Positions 8,607-16,399 of a stretch of DNA of 56,671 nt are shown one piece after another (positions within the stretch are counted from its first letter, which is position 1; each line of letters begins with the position of its first letter). The DNA is from Clostridium sp. ZS2-4 (GTDB lineage Bacteria; Bacillota; Clostridia; Clostridiales; Clostridiaceae): the NCBI RefSeq assembly GCF_026719745.1, contig NZ_JAPPRQ010000010.1, positions 536 to 57,206 on the forward strand. The letters run 5' to 3'. Made by a program: the position numbers and the translations under genes. The notes below the pieces were generated by a model that ran no database searches, was not told where the DNA came from, and saw only the letters and a program-made list of their open reading frames with translations.

Positions 8607-9629
8607 ATGAAAAAAATATTGGTACAGGATGCAGTTGGTTCGGTTTTATGTCATGATATTACACAAATCATTCCAAATACCATTAAAGATAGAGCATTTA
8701 AAAAAGGACATATAATTAAGGAAGAAGACATACCTGTTCTTCTTTCATTAGGAAAAGACCATATTTATGTATGGGAGAAAAAAGAGGGAATGCTGCATGA
8801 AAATGAAGCGGCAGAGCGTATAACAAAGCTTACGGCAGGTGAAGGACTAGCGTTTAGTGAAATAAAAGAAGGAAAAATTAATTTTATTGCTGATTGTGAT
8901 GGACTTCTTAAAATTAATACGGAACTTTTATATAAATTAAATTCATTAGGAGAAATTATTTTGGTTACACTTCACAACAATTATCCTGCTAAAAAAGGGA
9001 AAAAAGTAGCTGGAACAAGAGTAATTCCTCTTGTGATTGAAGAAGAGAAAATAAAAAAAGCAGAAGAATTGATTGGAGAAGAGAAAATTATAAATGTTGT
9101 ACCTTACACTCCAATGAAAGTTGGAATAGTTACTACAGGCAATGAAGTTTATCATGGAAGAATTAAAGATGCTTTTGGACCTGTGATTCAAAAGAAGGTA
9201 GAGGAATACGGATGTGAAGTTTTAGGGCAGACTATTTTACCAGATGATGAAAACAAAATTACAAATGCAGTAGAAGAGTGGATAAAAAAAGGAGCAGAAA
9301 TGGTAATTTGTACTGGAGGAATGTCTGTAGATCCAGATGATGTTACACCAACAGCTATTAAGAAAACAGGAGCAAATATTATAACCTATGGTGCACCAGT
9401 ACTTCCAGGAGCTATGTTCTTATTGGCATATAAAGGTGAGATACCTATCTTAGGTTTACCTGGATGTGTTATGTATTGCAAAAGAACAGTATTTGATTTA
9501 ATACTTCCTAGAATATTAATAAAGGATAAAATTGAATATAAAGATATTGCTTCATATGGCCACGGTGGTTTTTGTATGGAATGTGAAGAGTGCAGATTCC
9601 CAGATTGTACTTTTGGTAAAGGGGTATAG
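8607..9629 (+). CDS. Molybdopterin-binding (MoeA/CinA-type) protein with Cys-rich C-terminus
   Basis: This 340-residue protein has a MoCF/MogA-like molybdopterin-binding domain in its second half: VGIVTTGNEVYHGRI near residue 172, then CTGGMSVDPDDVTPTAI, and GAPVLPGAMF. It resembles the MoeA-related proteins found beside molybdenum hydroxylases in anaerobes. The last 20 residues contain C323, C326, C329 and C334 in a CxxCxxCx4C pattern that could hold an iron-sulfur cluster. The ATG at 8607 has AGAGGTG six bases upstream, so I preferred it to the in-frame GTG at 8598. It may handle Moco late in maturation; the exact role is inferred. Confidence 0.8.
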   Translation: MKKILVQDAVGSVLCHDITQIIPNTIKDRAFKKGHIIKEEDIPVLLSLGKDHIYVWEKKEGMLHENEAAERITKLTAGEGLAFSEIKEGKINFIADCDGLLKINTELLYKLNSLGEIILVTLHNNYPAKKGKKVAGTRVIPLVIEEEKIKKAEELIGEEKIINVVPYTPMKVGIVTTGNEVYHGRIKDAFGPVIQKKVEEYGCEVLGQTILPDDENKITNAVEEWIKKGAEMVICTGGMSVDPDDVTPTAIKKTGANIITYGAPVLPGAMFLLAYKGEIPILGLPGCVMYCKRTVFDLILPRILIKDKIEYKDIASYGHGGFCMECEECRFPDCTFGKGV

Positions 9630-9674
9630 TGTGAGGAGGTTTCAAATTGGGGGCTAGTGAAGGGAGGACTTTTA

Positions 9675-10109
9675 ATGGCAAAAATTTTAGCCGTATGTAT
9701 AAGTAAAGAAAAAGGAACAGCAAAAATAAATGTAGGACAAGCTGAAATGATTGAAAATCATGGATTAAAGGGAGATGCGCATGCAGGTAATTGGCACAGA
9801 CAAGTGAGCTTACTTTCTTATGAAAAGATAGAAGACTTTAAAAAAACAGGTGTTGATATAGATGATGGAGCTTTTGGAGAAAATCTTATTGTTGAAGGAA
9901 TTGATTTACCTAAATTACCGATTGGAACAAAATTTAAAATTAATGAGGTAGAAATGGAAGTTACACAAATAGGAAAAGAGTGTCACAGCCACTGTCGTAT
10001 TTATGATACAGTAGGAGATTGTATTATGCCTAGAGAAGGAATATTTGCTAAAGTTTTAAAAGGTGGCATTGTAAGTAATGGAGATGAGGTAAAGGTGATA
10101 GAGAACTAA
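9675..10109 (+). CDS. MOSC domain protein
   Basis: A 144-residue stand-alone MOSC domain, a fold used in molybdenum cofactor sulfur transfer. The conserved tail GKECHSHCRIYDTVGDCIMP carries the Cys residues expected for sulfur or selenium handling, followed by REGIFAKVLKGG. The ATG at 9675 is placed six bases after AGGGAGGA; a GTG 18 bases upstream opens the frame but precedes that site. It closes the hydroxylase maturation operon. A role in terminal sulfido or selenido ligand delivery fits but is not proven. Confidence 0.85.
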   Translation: MAKILAVCISKEKGTAKINVGQAEMIENHGLKGDAHAGNWHRQVSLLSYEKIEDFKKTGVDIDDGAFGENLIVEGIDLPKLPIGTKFKINEVEMEVTQIGKECHSHCRIYDTVGDCIMPREGIFAKVLKGGIVSNGDEVKVIEN

Positions 10110-10111
10110 TA

Positions 10112-10134
10112 AACATTCTCATTAAGAGAATGTT
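10112..10134 (+). terminator. Possible weak terminator hairpin after the MOSC gene
   Basis: AACATTCTC (10112-10120) and GAGAATGTT (10126-10134) make a perfect 9-bp stem with a five-base loop. The T-run comes only seven bases later, and the hairpin overlaps the next -35 element, so termination may be inefficient. Confidence 0.4.
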
Positions 10135-10161
10135 GTCGAAATTTTTGTAATATGTTATACT
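10133..10161 (+). promoter_or_regulatory. SigA-type promoter of the preQ1 riboswitch operon
   Basis: TTGTCG (10133-10138) and TATACT (10156-10161) are spaced by 17 nt. Transcription from about 10168 would place the preQ1 aptamer at the 5' end of the RNA. Confidence 0.7.
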
Positions 10162-10179
10162 AACGTATATAATAGAACA

Positions 10180-10220
10180 AGACAGTTCGTAACCATCCTG
10201 TCTATAAACAAAACTAGGAC
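10180..10220 (+). ncRNA. preQ1-I riboswitch aptamer
   Basis: AGACAG (10180-10185) pairs with CTGTCT (10198-10203) to form P1. The loop TTCGTAACCATC closely resembles known preQ1-I loops (the GTAACC core of the Thermoanaerobacter aptamer). The A-rich tail ATAAACAAAACTAGG (10204-10218) matches the tail that forms the H-type pseudoknot. The tail element 10204-10213 is also exactly complementary to 10242-10251, which gives an alternative fold exclusive with the aptamer. Queuosine genes lie downstream, which confirms the ligand. In this family preQ1 binding usually lowers expression. Confidence 0.87.
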
Positions 10221-10251
10221 TTAAGTACCGTTTTATGCGGTTTTTGTTTAT

Positions 10252-10272
10252 GGGGCAGTTATGCCCTTTTTT
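10252..10272 (+). terminator. Riboswitch-associated intrinsic terminator
   Basis: GGGCA (10253-10257) pairs with TGCCC (10262-10266) around GTTA and is followed by six T. It lies between the aptamer and the first gene of the operon. How ligand binding is coupled to this stem is unclear, because the 10-bp alternative helix 10204-10213/10242-10251 ends just before it. Confidence 0.8.
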
Positions 10273-10310
10273 AATGTCCTTTTTTATCCATATTAAGGAG
10301 GATTAATAAA

Positions 10311-11312
10311 ATGAAAAAAATAGGTTTAACAACTACAGTACCAGTAGAGGTGCTTTTAGCAGCAGGATATACTCCTATAGATTTGAATAATCTTTTTATA
10401 ACATCTGAAGATTATTCAAAATATATAGATATAGCTGAAAGAGATGGATTTCCCAAAAGTTTATGTGCTTGGATAAAAGGGATATATGGAGCTTGTATTG
10501 AGAATGACATAAAAGAAATAGTTGGAGTTATGGAAGGAGATTGTTCTAATACAAAAGCACTTATAGAGGTATTGGAACTTAGAGGAGTTAAGGTTTATCC
10601 CTTCTCATTTCCACATAGTCACAAGAAAGAAGATGTGCATAAAGAAATAGATAAGTTTATGCAAAGTTTTAATGTAAGTATAGAAGAAGTTGAAAAAGTA
10701 AGAAATAGATTAAATAAAATCAGAGAACTAGCTAAGGAAATTGATGAGTTAACATATATAAGTAGTAAAGCCAGTGGATTTGAAAATCATTTATATCAAG
10801 TAAGTCTAAGCGATTTAAATGGAAATATGGATATTTTTGAAGAAGAAATTAAAAAGGTTATTTCAAAAATTAAAGAGAGAAAGCCAAATAATAAGAAACT
10901 TAGATTAGGATATATAGGGGTTCCGCCTATGACTGGAGATATATATGAATTTGTGGAAAATTTTAATGCACATTTTGTGTATAACGAGGTTCAAAGAGAA
11001 TTTGCTTTTCCAAGAGCAGATAAGGCAGTGGATATATATCAGCAGTATTATGACTATACCTATCCTTATGATACGAATTTTAGAATTAAAGAATTAAAGA
11101 AGCAAATTAGTGAGAGAAAATTAGATGGTATTATCCATTATACTCAAGCATTTTGTTATAGAGCAGTTGAAGACATTGTTTTAAAGCAGCAGCTTGATAT
11201 CCCAATTTTAAATATTGAAGGGGATAAGCTAAATACTTTAGATGCAAGAACTAAGCTTAGGATTGAGGCTTTCCTTGATATGCTATCAGATTTAAAGGAG
11301 GAGTCAAGATGA
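10311..11312 (+). CDS. 2-hydroxyacyl-CoA dehydratase-like (HgdB/BcrC/DCCP family) iron-sulfur protein
   Basis: A 333-residue member of the family that includes 2-hydroxyglutaryl-CoA dehydratase subunits, benzoyl-CoA reductase subunits and double-cubane cluster proteins. It starts with the family-like GLTTTVPVEVLLAAGYTP. It has four Cys: C52, C62 and C78, in positions usual for cluster ligands, and C282. The C-terminal block GDKLNTLDARTKLRIEAFL is also conserved in the family. Such proteins take electrons from an ATPase activator, which is encoded next with a 4-base overlap. Only one such subunit is present, unlike fermentative dehydratases, which need two. It is the first gene after a preQ1 riboswitch and precedes queuosine genes. 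The substrate is unknown. Confidence 0.85.
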   Translation: MKKIGLTTTVPVEVLLAAGYTPIDLNNLFITSEDYSKYIDIAERDGFPKSLCAWIKGIYGACIENDIKEIVGVMEGDCSNTKALIEVLELRGVKVYPFSFPHSHKKEDVHKEIDKFMQSFNVSIEEVEKVRNRLNKIRELAKEIDELTYISSKASGFENHLYQVSLSDLNGNMDIFEEEIKKVISKIKERKPNNKKLRLGYIGVPPMTGDIYEFVENFNAHFVYNEVQREFAFPRADKAVDIYQQYYDYTYPYDTNFRIKELKKQISERKLDGIIHYTQAFCYRAVEDIVLKQQLDIPILNIEGDKLNTLDARTKLRIEAFLDMLSDLKEESR

Positions 11313-12067
11313 GAGTGCTAGGTATAGATCTTGGAAGCAGAGAAGTAAAGATTGCAGTAATGGAAGATAACAAGATAATAAAAAAACAAAAGATAAGCAC
11401 AATGTCTTTTTATAGAGATTACTGCAGTTATGATGGAAAGATTACAGTAGATTTAGAGAAACTTAATATTACTAATATCGATAGATTTGTATCTACTGGA
11501 TACGGGAGAAATAATACGGATTTAAATAAGTTTAAAGCTATAAATGAGATAAAGGCACATGTTTATGGTGGATTTTATCAAACAGGATTAAAGGATTTTA
11601 TATTGCTAGATGTAGGTGGTCAAGATGTTAAGGTTGTTAAAATCGAAAAAGGACTTACTACAGATTTAGAACTTAATGAAAAATGTGCTGCTTCTTGCGG
11701 CAGATATTTAGAGAATATGGCAAGTGTTCTTGAAATACCTGTTGATGAGATGAGTAAGCATTATGAAAATCCAGTAGAGCTAAATTCAACTTGTGCTGTA
11801 TTTTCTGAATCTGAGTTAATCGGAAAAATAGCTGAGGGTGTAACAATAGAAAGATTGTGTGCAGGTGTTAATTATTCTTTATACAAGAGATTAAGTCCCC
11901 TTTTAACTAAATTTAGAGGTAGAAAATTAGTTTTAACTGGTGGTGTTGCTAATAATGAAGCAATAAAGGAATATCTGAAGAAGGATTATGATGAGATAGT
12001 TGTGGTTGAAGATCCTCAGTTTAATGGAGCAATAGGATGCTGCTACTATGGAAAAAAGTTTTTATAG
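11309..12067 (+). CDS. BadF/BcrA/HgdC-family ATPase activator of the dehydratase-like protein
   Basis: This 252-residue ASKHA-fold ATPase has the phosphate-1 loop GIDLGSREVKIAV near residue 5, the second DVGGQDVKVV near 101, and LVLTGGVANN near the C-terminus. C126 (in KCAASCG) and C162 (in STCAVF) correspond to the two Cys per subunit that bridge a 4Fe-4S cluster across the dimer in HgdC; C130 is an extra Cys. Such activators couple ATP hydrolysis to injection of a low-potential electron into the partner. AAAGGAGG precedes the ATG, which overlaps the dehydratase-like stop, so the two are a functional pair. Confidence 0.9.
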   Translation: MRVLGIDLGSREVKIAVMEDNKIIKKQKISTMSFYRDYCSYDGKITVDLEKLNITNIDRFVSTGYGRNNTDLNKFKAINEIKAHVYGGFYQTGLKDFILLDVGGQDVKVVKIEKGLTTDLELNEKCAASCGRYLENMASVLEIPVDEMSKHYENPVELNSTCAVFSESELIGKIAEGVTIERLCAGVNYSLYKRLSPLLTKFRGRKLVLTGGVANNEAIKEYLKKDYDEIVVVEDPQFNGAIGCCYYGKKFL

Positions 12068-12082
12068 TGACCAACTAGCAAT

Positions 12083-12103
12083 CAGTAACCAGTAACCAGT
12101 TAC
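12083..12103 (+). repeat. Short intergenic tandem repeat
   Basis: Three head-to-tail 7-base units, CAGTAAC, CAGTAAC and CAGTTAC, lie in the 114-base gap before queD and are flanked by ACTAG motifs on both sides. A related sequence, with AGTAGCCAGTAGCTAG, occurs near 28920. It looks like a small dispersed intergenic repeat of no known function. Confidence 0.6.
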
Positions 12104-12181
12104 TAGTAAGAAAAAAATTCGATGAGTTGTTTACTAGATTAGATTGAAATTAGAATGTGTAAAAATATATGGAGGAAGAGT

Positions 12182-12601
12182 ATGTATATATTGAAAGCGG
12201 AGCATAGTTTTGATAGTGCTCATTTTCTTGCAGGATATGAAGGGAAATGTGGAAATATTCATGGACATAGATGGAGAGTAGAAATTGAGGTTCAGTCAGA
12301 AACACTAGTAAAAGGCGGACAGCTTGATGGAATGGTAATAGATTTTGGTGATTTAAAAAAGCATGTTAAAGAAATAGTGGATTTTTATGATCATGCTTTG
12401 ATTATAGAAGAAGGTACTATGAGAAAAGAAACATTAAAATGCTTATCAGAAGATGGATTCAGGATATTAGAGGTTAAATTCAGACCAACGGCAGAAAATT
12501 TTGCATCTTTTTTCTTTAATTATATGAAGGAAAAAGGATATAAGGTAAAAAGAGCTACTGTTTATGAAACTCCAACTAACAGTGCTGCATATGAAGAGTG
12601 A
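12182..12601 (+). CDS. queD: 6-carboxy-5,6,7,8-tetrahydropterin synthase
   Basis: QueD converts dihydroneopterin triphosphate to 6-carboxytetrahydropterin, the second step of queuosine synthesis. The 139-residue product carries the zinc ligands His in FDSAHFL and the HGH of CGNIHGHRW, with the catalytic Cys in the same motif. DHALI, PTAENFASFF and VYETPTNSAAY are the usual later motifs. The ATG at 12182 is placed six bases after GGAGGAAG, so an upstream in-frame ATG at 12155 is rejected. It is separated from the ATPase gene by 114 bases without a terminator, so I place it in the riboswitch operon. Confidence 0.93.
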   Translation: MYILKAEHSFDSAHFLAGYEGKCGNIHGHRWRVEIEVQSETLVKGGQLDGMVIDFGDLKKHVKEIVDFYDHALIIEEGTMRKETLKCLSEDGFRILEVKFRPTAENFASFFFNYMKEKGYKVKRATVYETPTNSAAYEE

Positions 12602-12611
12602 GGTGAAAAAA

Positions 12612-13277
12612 TTGAAATTGAAGGTTGTTGAGAAATTTGTAAGTATCAATGGAGAAGGTCGTTTATCTGGACAATTGGCTGTATTTATAAGGTTTGCCGG
12701 ATGTAATTTAGACTGCAGTTATTGTGATACAAGATGGGCAAACGAAAGTGATGTACACTATGAACTTATGAGTGCAGAAGAAATATATAACCATATTAAA
12801 AATCTTCAGGTTAAAAATGTAACATTAACTGGAGGAGAGCCGCTGCTTCAAGAGGGGATATTAGAATTATTAGAAGTGTTATCTAAAGATAAGGAGCTTT
12901 CAGTTGAAATAGAAACAAATGGAAGTGTGCCTTTAGATAAATTTGCTAATATAGAAAATCCACCAAGTTTTACAATGGATTATAAACTTCCTTCAAGTAA
13001 TATGGAAAATAAGATGATAATGGATAATTTTAAATGCTTAACTGAGAGAGATACTGTTAAATTTGTATCGGGAAGTATTAAAGATTTAGAGAGAGTTAAA
13101 AATATAATTGATAATTATAATCTTGTAAACAAAACTAATCTTTATATTAGTCCAGTGTTTGGCAAAATTGATATGAATGACATTGTAGAATTTATGAAAG
13201 ATAATAAAATGAATGGAGTTACTTTGCAAATACAACTTCATAAAGTAATATGGGAACCTGAGAAAAGAGGTGTATAG
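12612..13277 (+). CDS. queE: 7-carboxy-7-deazaguanine synthase (radical SAM)
   Basis: QueE rearranges carboxytetrahydropterin to 7-carboxy-7-deazaguanine using S-adenosylmethionine and a 4Fe-4S cluster. The N-terminus [14 protein letters not shown] and the cluster motif [10 protein letters not shown] are diagnostic, followed by [10 protein letters not shown] chose the TTG at 12612 because GAGGTG (12600-12605) lies six bases upstream and the product then begins just before the conserved KVVEKF. Longer in-frame starts at 12564 and 12591 lie inside queD. The product is 221 residues, the usual size. Confidence 0.92.
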   Translation: MKLKVVEKFVSINGEGRLSGQLAVFIRFAGCNLDCSYCDTRWANESDVHYELMSAEEIYNHIKNLQVKNVTLTGGEPLLQEGILELLEVLSKDKELSVEIETNGSVPLDKFANIENPPSFTMDYKLPSSNMENKMIMDNFKCLTERDTVKFVSGSIKDLERVKNIIDNYNLVNKTNLYISPVFGKIDMNDIVEFMKDNKMNGVTLQIQLHKVIWEPEKRGV

Positions 13278-13282
13278 ATAAT

Positions 13283-13870
13283 ATGGCAATTAATACAAAA
13301 GAAATTGAAAAGCACATAAGAGGAATACTAATAGCATTAGGAGAAAACCCAGATAGAGAAGGGCTTAAGGATACTCCTGAACGTGTAGCTAAAATGTATG
13401 AAGAAGTATTTCAAGGAATGTGCTATACAAACGATGAAATTGCTGAGATGTTTGATAAGACCTTTGAAGATGATTTATGCATAGAAGATGAAACCAAAGA
13501 TATGGTTTTAATGAAGGATATAGAGATTTTCAGCCACTGTGAGCATCATTTAGCGCTAATGTACAATATGAAAGTAGCAGTTGCATATATTCCTAAAAAG
13601 AAAGTTATTGGTTTGAGTAAAATTGCTAGAATAGCTGATATGGTAGGGCGCAGATTGCAGCTACAGGAGAGAATTGGTACGGATATAGCTGATATTATGC
13701 AAATAATAACTGGTTCAGAGGATGTGGCAGTTATTATTGAAGGAGAACACGGCTGCATGACTACTAGAGGAATAAAGAAAACCAATGCGAAAACAATAAC
13801 TACTACATTAAGAGGAAAGTTTGATAATGATCCAGTTTTTATAAATAAATTAATGATGTTGTATAAATAA
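13283..13870 (+). CDS. folE: GTP cyclohydrolase I
   Basis: FolE makes dihydroneopterin triphosphate from GTP, the first step of both folate and queuosine synthesis. The 195-residue protein has the zinc-site motif [11 protein letters not shown], the [11 protein letters not shown] block and HGCMTTRGI near the C-terminus, all typical of type IA enzymes. It is not QueF, the T-fold nitrile reductase relative: the Zn ligand pair CEHH and the HGCM motif are those of FolE. Its place between queE and queC under a preQ1 riboswitch shows it is dedicated to queuosine. Confidence 0.94.
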   Translation: MAINTKEIEKHIRGILIALGENPDREGLKDTPERVAKMYEEVFQGMCYTNDEIAEMFDKTFEDDLCIEDETKDMVLMKDIEIFSHCEHHLALMYNMKVAVAYIPKKKVIGLSKIARIADMVGRRLQLQERIGTDIADIMQIITGSEDVAVIIEGEHGCMTTRGIKKTNAKTITTTLRGKFDNDPVFINKLMMLYK

Positions 13871-13890
13871 TAAAACAGGAGTGACAAAGT

Positions 13891-14547
13891 ATGAATAAAG
13901 AAAAGGCCATAGTAGTATTTAGTGGCGGACAAGATAGTACAACTTGCTTATTTTGGGCAAAAAAGAAGTTTAAAGAAGTTATAGCAGTATCCTTTGATTA
14001 TGGTCAAAAGCATAAACTAGAGTTAGAGTGTGCAAAGGATATCTGTAAAAAATATAATGTAGAACATCATATTTTGGATTTGAATTTATTAAATCAATTA
14101 GCACCAAATTCATTAACTAGAGTAGATATAAAAGTTGATAAGGAAGCACCAAATGGAGAATTGCCAAACTCTTTTGTTGATGGAAGAAATATGCTGTTTT
14201 TAACTTTCGTTGCAGTATTTGCAAAGCAAAGAGAGATAAATAACATCATAACTGGAGTATCACAAAGTGATTTTAGTGGTTATCCGGATTGCAGAGATGT
14301 GTTTATAAAGTCTTTAAATGTTACATTAAATTTATCTATGGATTATCAATTTGTAATTCATACTCCACTAATGTGGATTAATAAAGCAGAAACATGGAAA
14401 ATGGCAGATGATTTAGGAGTTCTTGATATAGTTAAAGAAGAAACTCTAACTTGCTATAACGGAATTAAAGGTAACGGATGTGGAGAATGCCCAGCTTGTA
14501 AGTTAAGAAAAAATGGATACTTAGAGTTTAAAAAATTATATAAATAG
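13891..14547 (+). CDS. queC: 7-cyano-7-deazaguanine synthase
   Basis: QueC is an ATP-dependent amidoligase/nitrile synthase that makes preQ0 from carboxydeazaguanine and ammonia. The PP-loop [16 protein letters not shown] is at the N-terminus, and the C-terminal zinc motif [19 protein letters not shown] has the four Cys. The 218-residue length is normal. AGGAGTGA precedes the ATG. It is the last gene of the riboswitch operon. The set stops at preQ0: no queF, tgt, queA, queG or queH follows in this window. Confidence 0.95.
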   Translation: MNKEKAIVVFSGGQDSTTCLFWAKKKFKEVIAVSFDYGQKHKLELECAKDICKKYNVEHHILDLNLLNQLAPNSLTRVDIKVDKEAPNGELPNSFVDGRNMLFLTFVAVFAKQREINNIITGVSQSDFSGYPDCRDVFIKSLNVTLNLSMDYQFVIHTPLMWINKAETWKMADDLGVLDIVKEETLTCYNGIKGNGCGECPACKLRKNGYLEFKKLYK

Positions 14548-14554
14548 TATGTTC

Positions 14555-14588
14555 AAGGGAGAGACTTTTAATCTCCCTTAAATTTTTA
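14555..14588 (+). terminator. Terminator of the queuosine operon
   Basis: AAGGGAGA (14555-14562) pairs perfectly with TCTCCCTT (14572-14579), followed by AAATTTTTA. Confidence 0.75.
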
Positions 14589-14599
14589 TAATATTAATT

Positions 14600-15412
14600 T
14601 TGGATAAAATATTAAATGAGGATATATTTCTATACAAATCAAATTTTAAATATGAACAGGCAGGGATTTTATTGAGAAAGATTAATTGGAAAATAAAATT
14701 AGGAATATTATTTATAGTATTATCTTGTGCAGTCTATACTGTGCACTATTTAATATTTAAAGATAGTATGTACATATTAGAGACTATTATTGCTCAATTA
14801 GGTTTTTTACCTCTTTCAACATTACTGGTAACTTTCGTTCTCGATGAATTGATGAGTAATAATAAAAAGCAGGAGCTTATTGAAAAATTAAATATGGTAA
14901 TAGGAGCATTCTTTGCTGAAATGGGAGATGAACTTCTTAAAATAATTATTGAATCACAAGCTGATTTATGTGAAAAAACTGAATGGTTTAATTTCTCTGA
15001 TGAATGGACTAAAAAAGATTTTATGGAATTAAAGAATAGGCTTAGCAATGAAGAATTTGATGTTTCATTAGAAATAGTAGATATTATAAGATTAAAAGAA
15101 TTTTTAGTTAATAGAAGAAAGTTTATGTTATATCTTTTGCAAAACTCTAATTTATTAGAACATCAATCTTTTACGAATTTATTGTGGGCAAGTTTTCATC
15201 TTACAGAAGAGCTTATGAATAGAAAAGAAATAGACAACCTATCAGAAGCAGATTATGAACATATTTCTAAGGACATATCTAGATTATATAGTAACTTAAT
15301 ATTAGAATGGGTAAATTATATAGAACATTTGCAAAAGGAATATCCATTTTTATTTTCACTTGCTGTGAGAACTAATCCTTTTAATAAGGAAGCGAAGGTT
15401 GAGATTGAGTAA
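14600..15412 (+). CDS. Hypothetical protein with two transmembrane segments
   Basis: I recognise no family. The 270-residue frame has two membrane segments (about residues 33-52 and 60-83), followed by a long charged cytoplasmic-type helical region with no Cys cluster or catalytic motif. The frame opens at a TTG (14600) with no ribosome binding site. An internal TTG near residue 25, preceded by GGCAGGG, may be the true start, placing the membrane segments right at the N-terminus. It stands alone between the queuosine terminator and a convergent gene. Confidence 0.6.
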   Translation: MDKILNEDIFLYKSNFKYEQAGILLRKINWKIKLGILFIVLSCAVYTVHYLIFKDSMYILETIIAQLGFLPLSTLLVTFVLDELMSNNKKQELIEKLNMVIGAFFAEMGDELLKIIIESQADLCEKTEWFNFSDEWTKKDFMELKNRLSNEEFDVSLEIVDIIRLKEFLVNRRKFMLYLLQNSNLLEHQSFTNLLWASFHLTEELMNRKEIDNLSEADYEHISKDISRLYSNLILEWVNYIEHLQKEYPFLFSLAVRTNPFNKEAKVEIE

Positions 15413-15474
15413 AGAGTGATTTGTGAATTACTCACCACAACCTTATATAAGATGGAGACTTTCACACAATAATG

Positions 15475-15948
15475 TTAAAAATCAATTTTCATTATAAATT
15501 TTATAACTTTATAAGCTAATATTCCAATTAAGGTTCCCAAAGTGTTAAGTATTAAATCATCTACATCAAAAGCACCTAAATTAGTAACCAATTGAATTGA
15601 TTCCAACAATAAACTAACTAAAAAACCTACAAAAGATACTTTAAATATACCCTGTGATTTTTTTGATAAAACAGGTAACATAAAACCAAGAGGAAAGAAT
15701 AGTACTATGTTACCTAGTACATTAGTAACACTGGCATAACTTATTCCTCTTTTGATGTAAAGATCAATAGTTTCAAAAGGAACGAAATTAGCGAATCTTA
15801 TATTATTTTCTAAATTATTATATTCAAATACTCTTTTTAATAGATAACAATAAGAAAATTTAAATAATACCAACTTTATTAAAATGAATAAATATATATA
15901 AAATATGGCATATGTTATTATTCTAAAAAACTTGTTTTTAAAAGTCAT
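15475..15948 (-). CDS. VanZ-like family membrane protein
   Basis: A 157-residue membrane protein with four or five hydrophobic segments and the VanZ-like core: NFVPFETI, GNIVLFFPLGFMLP, LLESIQLV and the acidic signature FDVDDLILNTLGTLIG. VanZ itself gives low-level teicoplanin resistance, but most chromosomal homologues have no known role. TTGAAAGGAG lies upstream on the minus strand. It is monocistronic and convergent with the preceding gene. Confidence 0.8.
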   Translation of the reverse strand: MTFKNKFFRIITYAIFYIYLFILIKLVLFKFSYCYLLKRVFEYNNLENNIRFANFVPFETIDLYIKRGISYASVTNVLGNIVLFFPLGFMLPVLSKKSQGIFKVSFVGFLVSLLLESIQLVTNLGAFDVDDLILNTLGTLIGILAYKVIKFIMKIDF

Positions 15949-16142
15949 TTTTTTCTCCTTTCAATATATAATATAAGTTTTTAAAACATAGCTTATCAAA
16001 TCTCCTATTTATATATTAAATAATAAATGTAATATTTGTTTTTATATTTTGTATTAATTTTGTAAAATTTCATAGCTATCATATCTTAAAGAAAAAATTT
16101 ATAGTATAAAATTAAATAGAAAGTAAATAGGTGGCAATGAAA

Positions 16143-16196
16143 ATAGGGTCTGTAAATAAGTTTGTGAATTTATATAAACTTATTTACAGACCCTAT
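16143..16196. repeat. Perfect 21-bp inverted repeat, MITE-like or IS-end-like
   Basis: Bases 16143-16163 are the exact reverse complement of 16176-16196, with a 12-base loop. The outer ends read GGGTCTGTAAATAAGTTT and its complement, which resembles the GGGTCTGT-type terminal inverted repeats of IS256-family elements meeting head to head. No transposase is present and I see no target duplication. The hairpin could also work as a bidirectional terminator. Confidence 0.6.
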
Positions 16197-16243
16197 AATT
16201 TTGTTTAGATAATATTAATAATCTATATCTATAAGATGCGAAG

Positions 16244-16363
16244 TTATTCTTGTTCACATAAAAGTTCTGATTTATTTGGAAGTATTAATTCATTAAATAT
16301 TATAGCTATAAAGGTACCTGCAAAAACATATAGAATTTTTCGAATGCAGTTATAATTGATCAT
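16244..16363 (-). pseudogene. Possible relic of a YitT-like membrane protein N-terminus
   Basis: A 39-codon minus-strand frame encodes a hydrophobic segment followed by NELILPNKSELL, which recalls the first transmembrane helix and following loop of YitT-family proteins. There is no ribosome binding site and no continuation after the stop. It could equally be a tiny membrane peptide gene or chance. Confidence 0.2.
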
Positions 16364-16399
16364 AAAGAAGGTATTATAAAATACTAAGTCAATTTAGTA

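Larger units (their letters stand above)
15949..16399. other. 450-base gap between two minus-strand genes
   Basis: The stretch holds the promoter region of the VanZ-like gene, a long perfect inverted repeat (16143-16196) and a short possible gene relic (16244-16363, minus). The rest is plain AT-rich sequence in which I see nothing more. Confidence 0.6.

Noticed and set aside
10311-12067. Fermentative 2-hydroxyglutaryl-CoA or phenyllactyl-CoA dehydratase
   Set aside because: Only one dehydratase-type subunit is present, there is no CoA-transferase or acyl-CoA dehydrogenase nearby, and the genes lie under a preQ1 riboswitch with que genes.
12068-12110. Tandem CAGTAAC units as a CRISPR-like array or attachment site
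   Set aside because: Three 7-base units without spacers and with a variant last unit are too short for CRISPR, and no integrase or tRNA gene is near.
13283-13870. QueF (preQ0 nitrile reductase) instead of FolE
   Set aside because: The T-fold protein has CEHH and HGCMTTRGI zinc and substrate motifs of GTP cyclohydrolase I, not QueF motifs.
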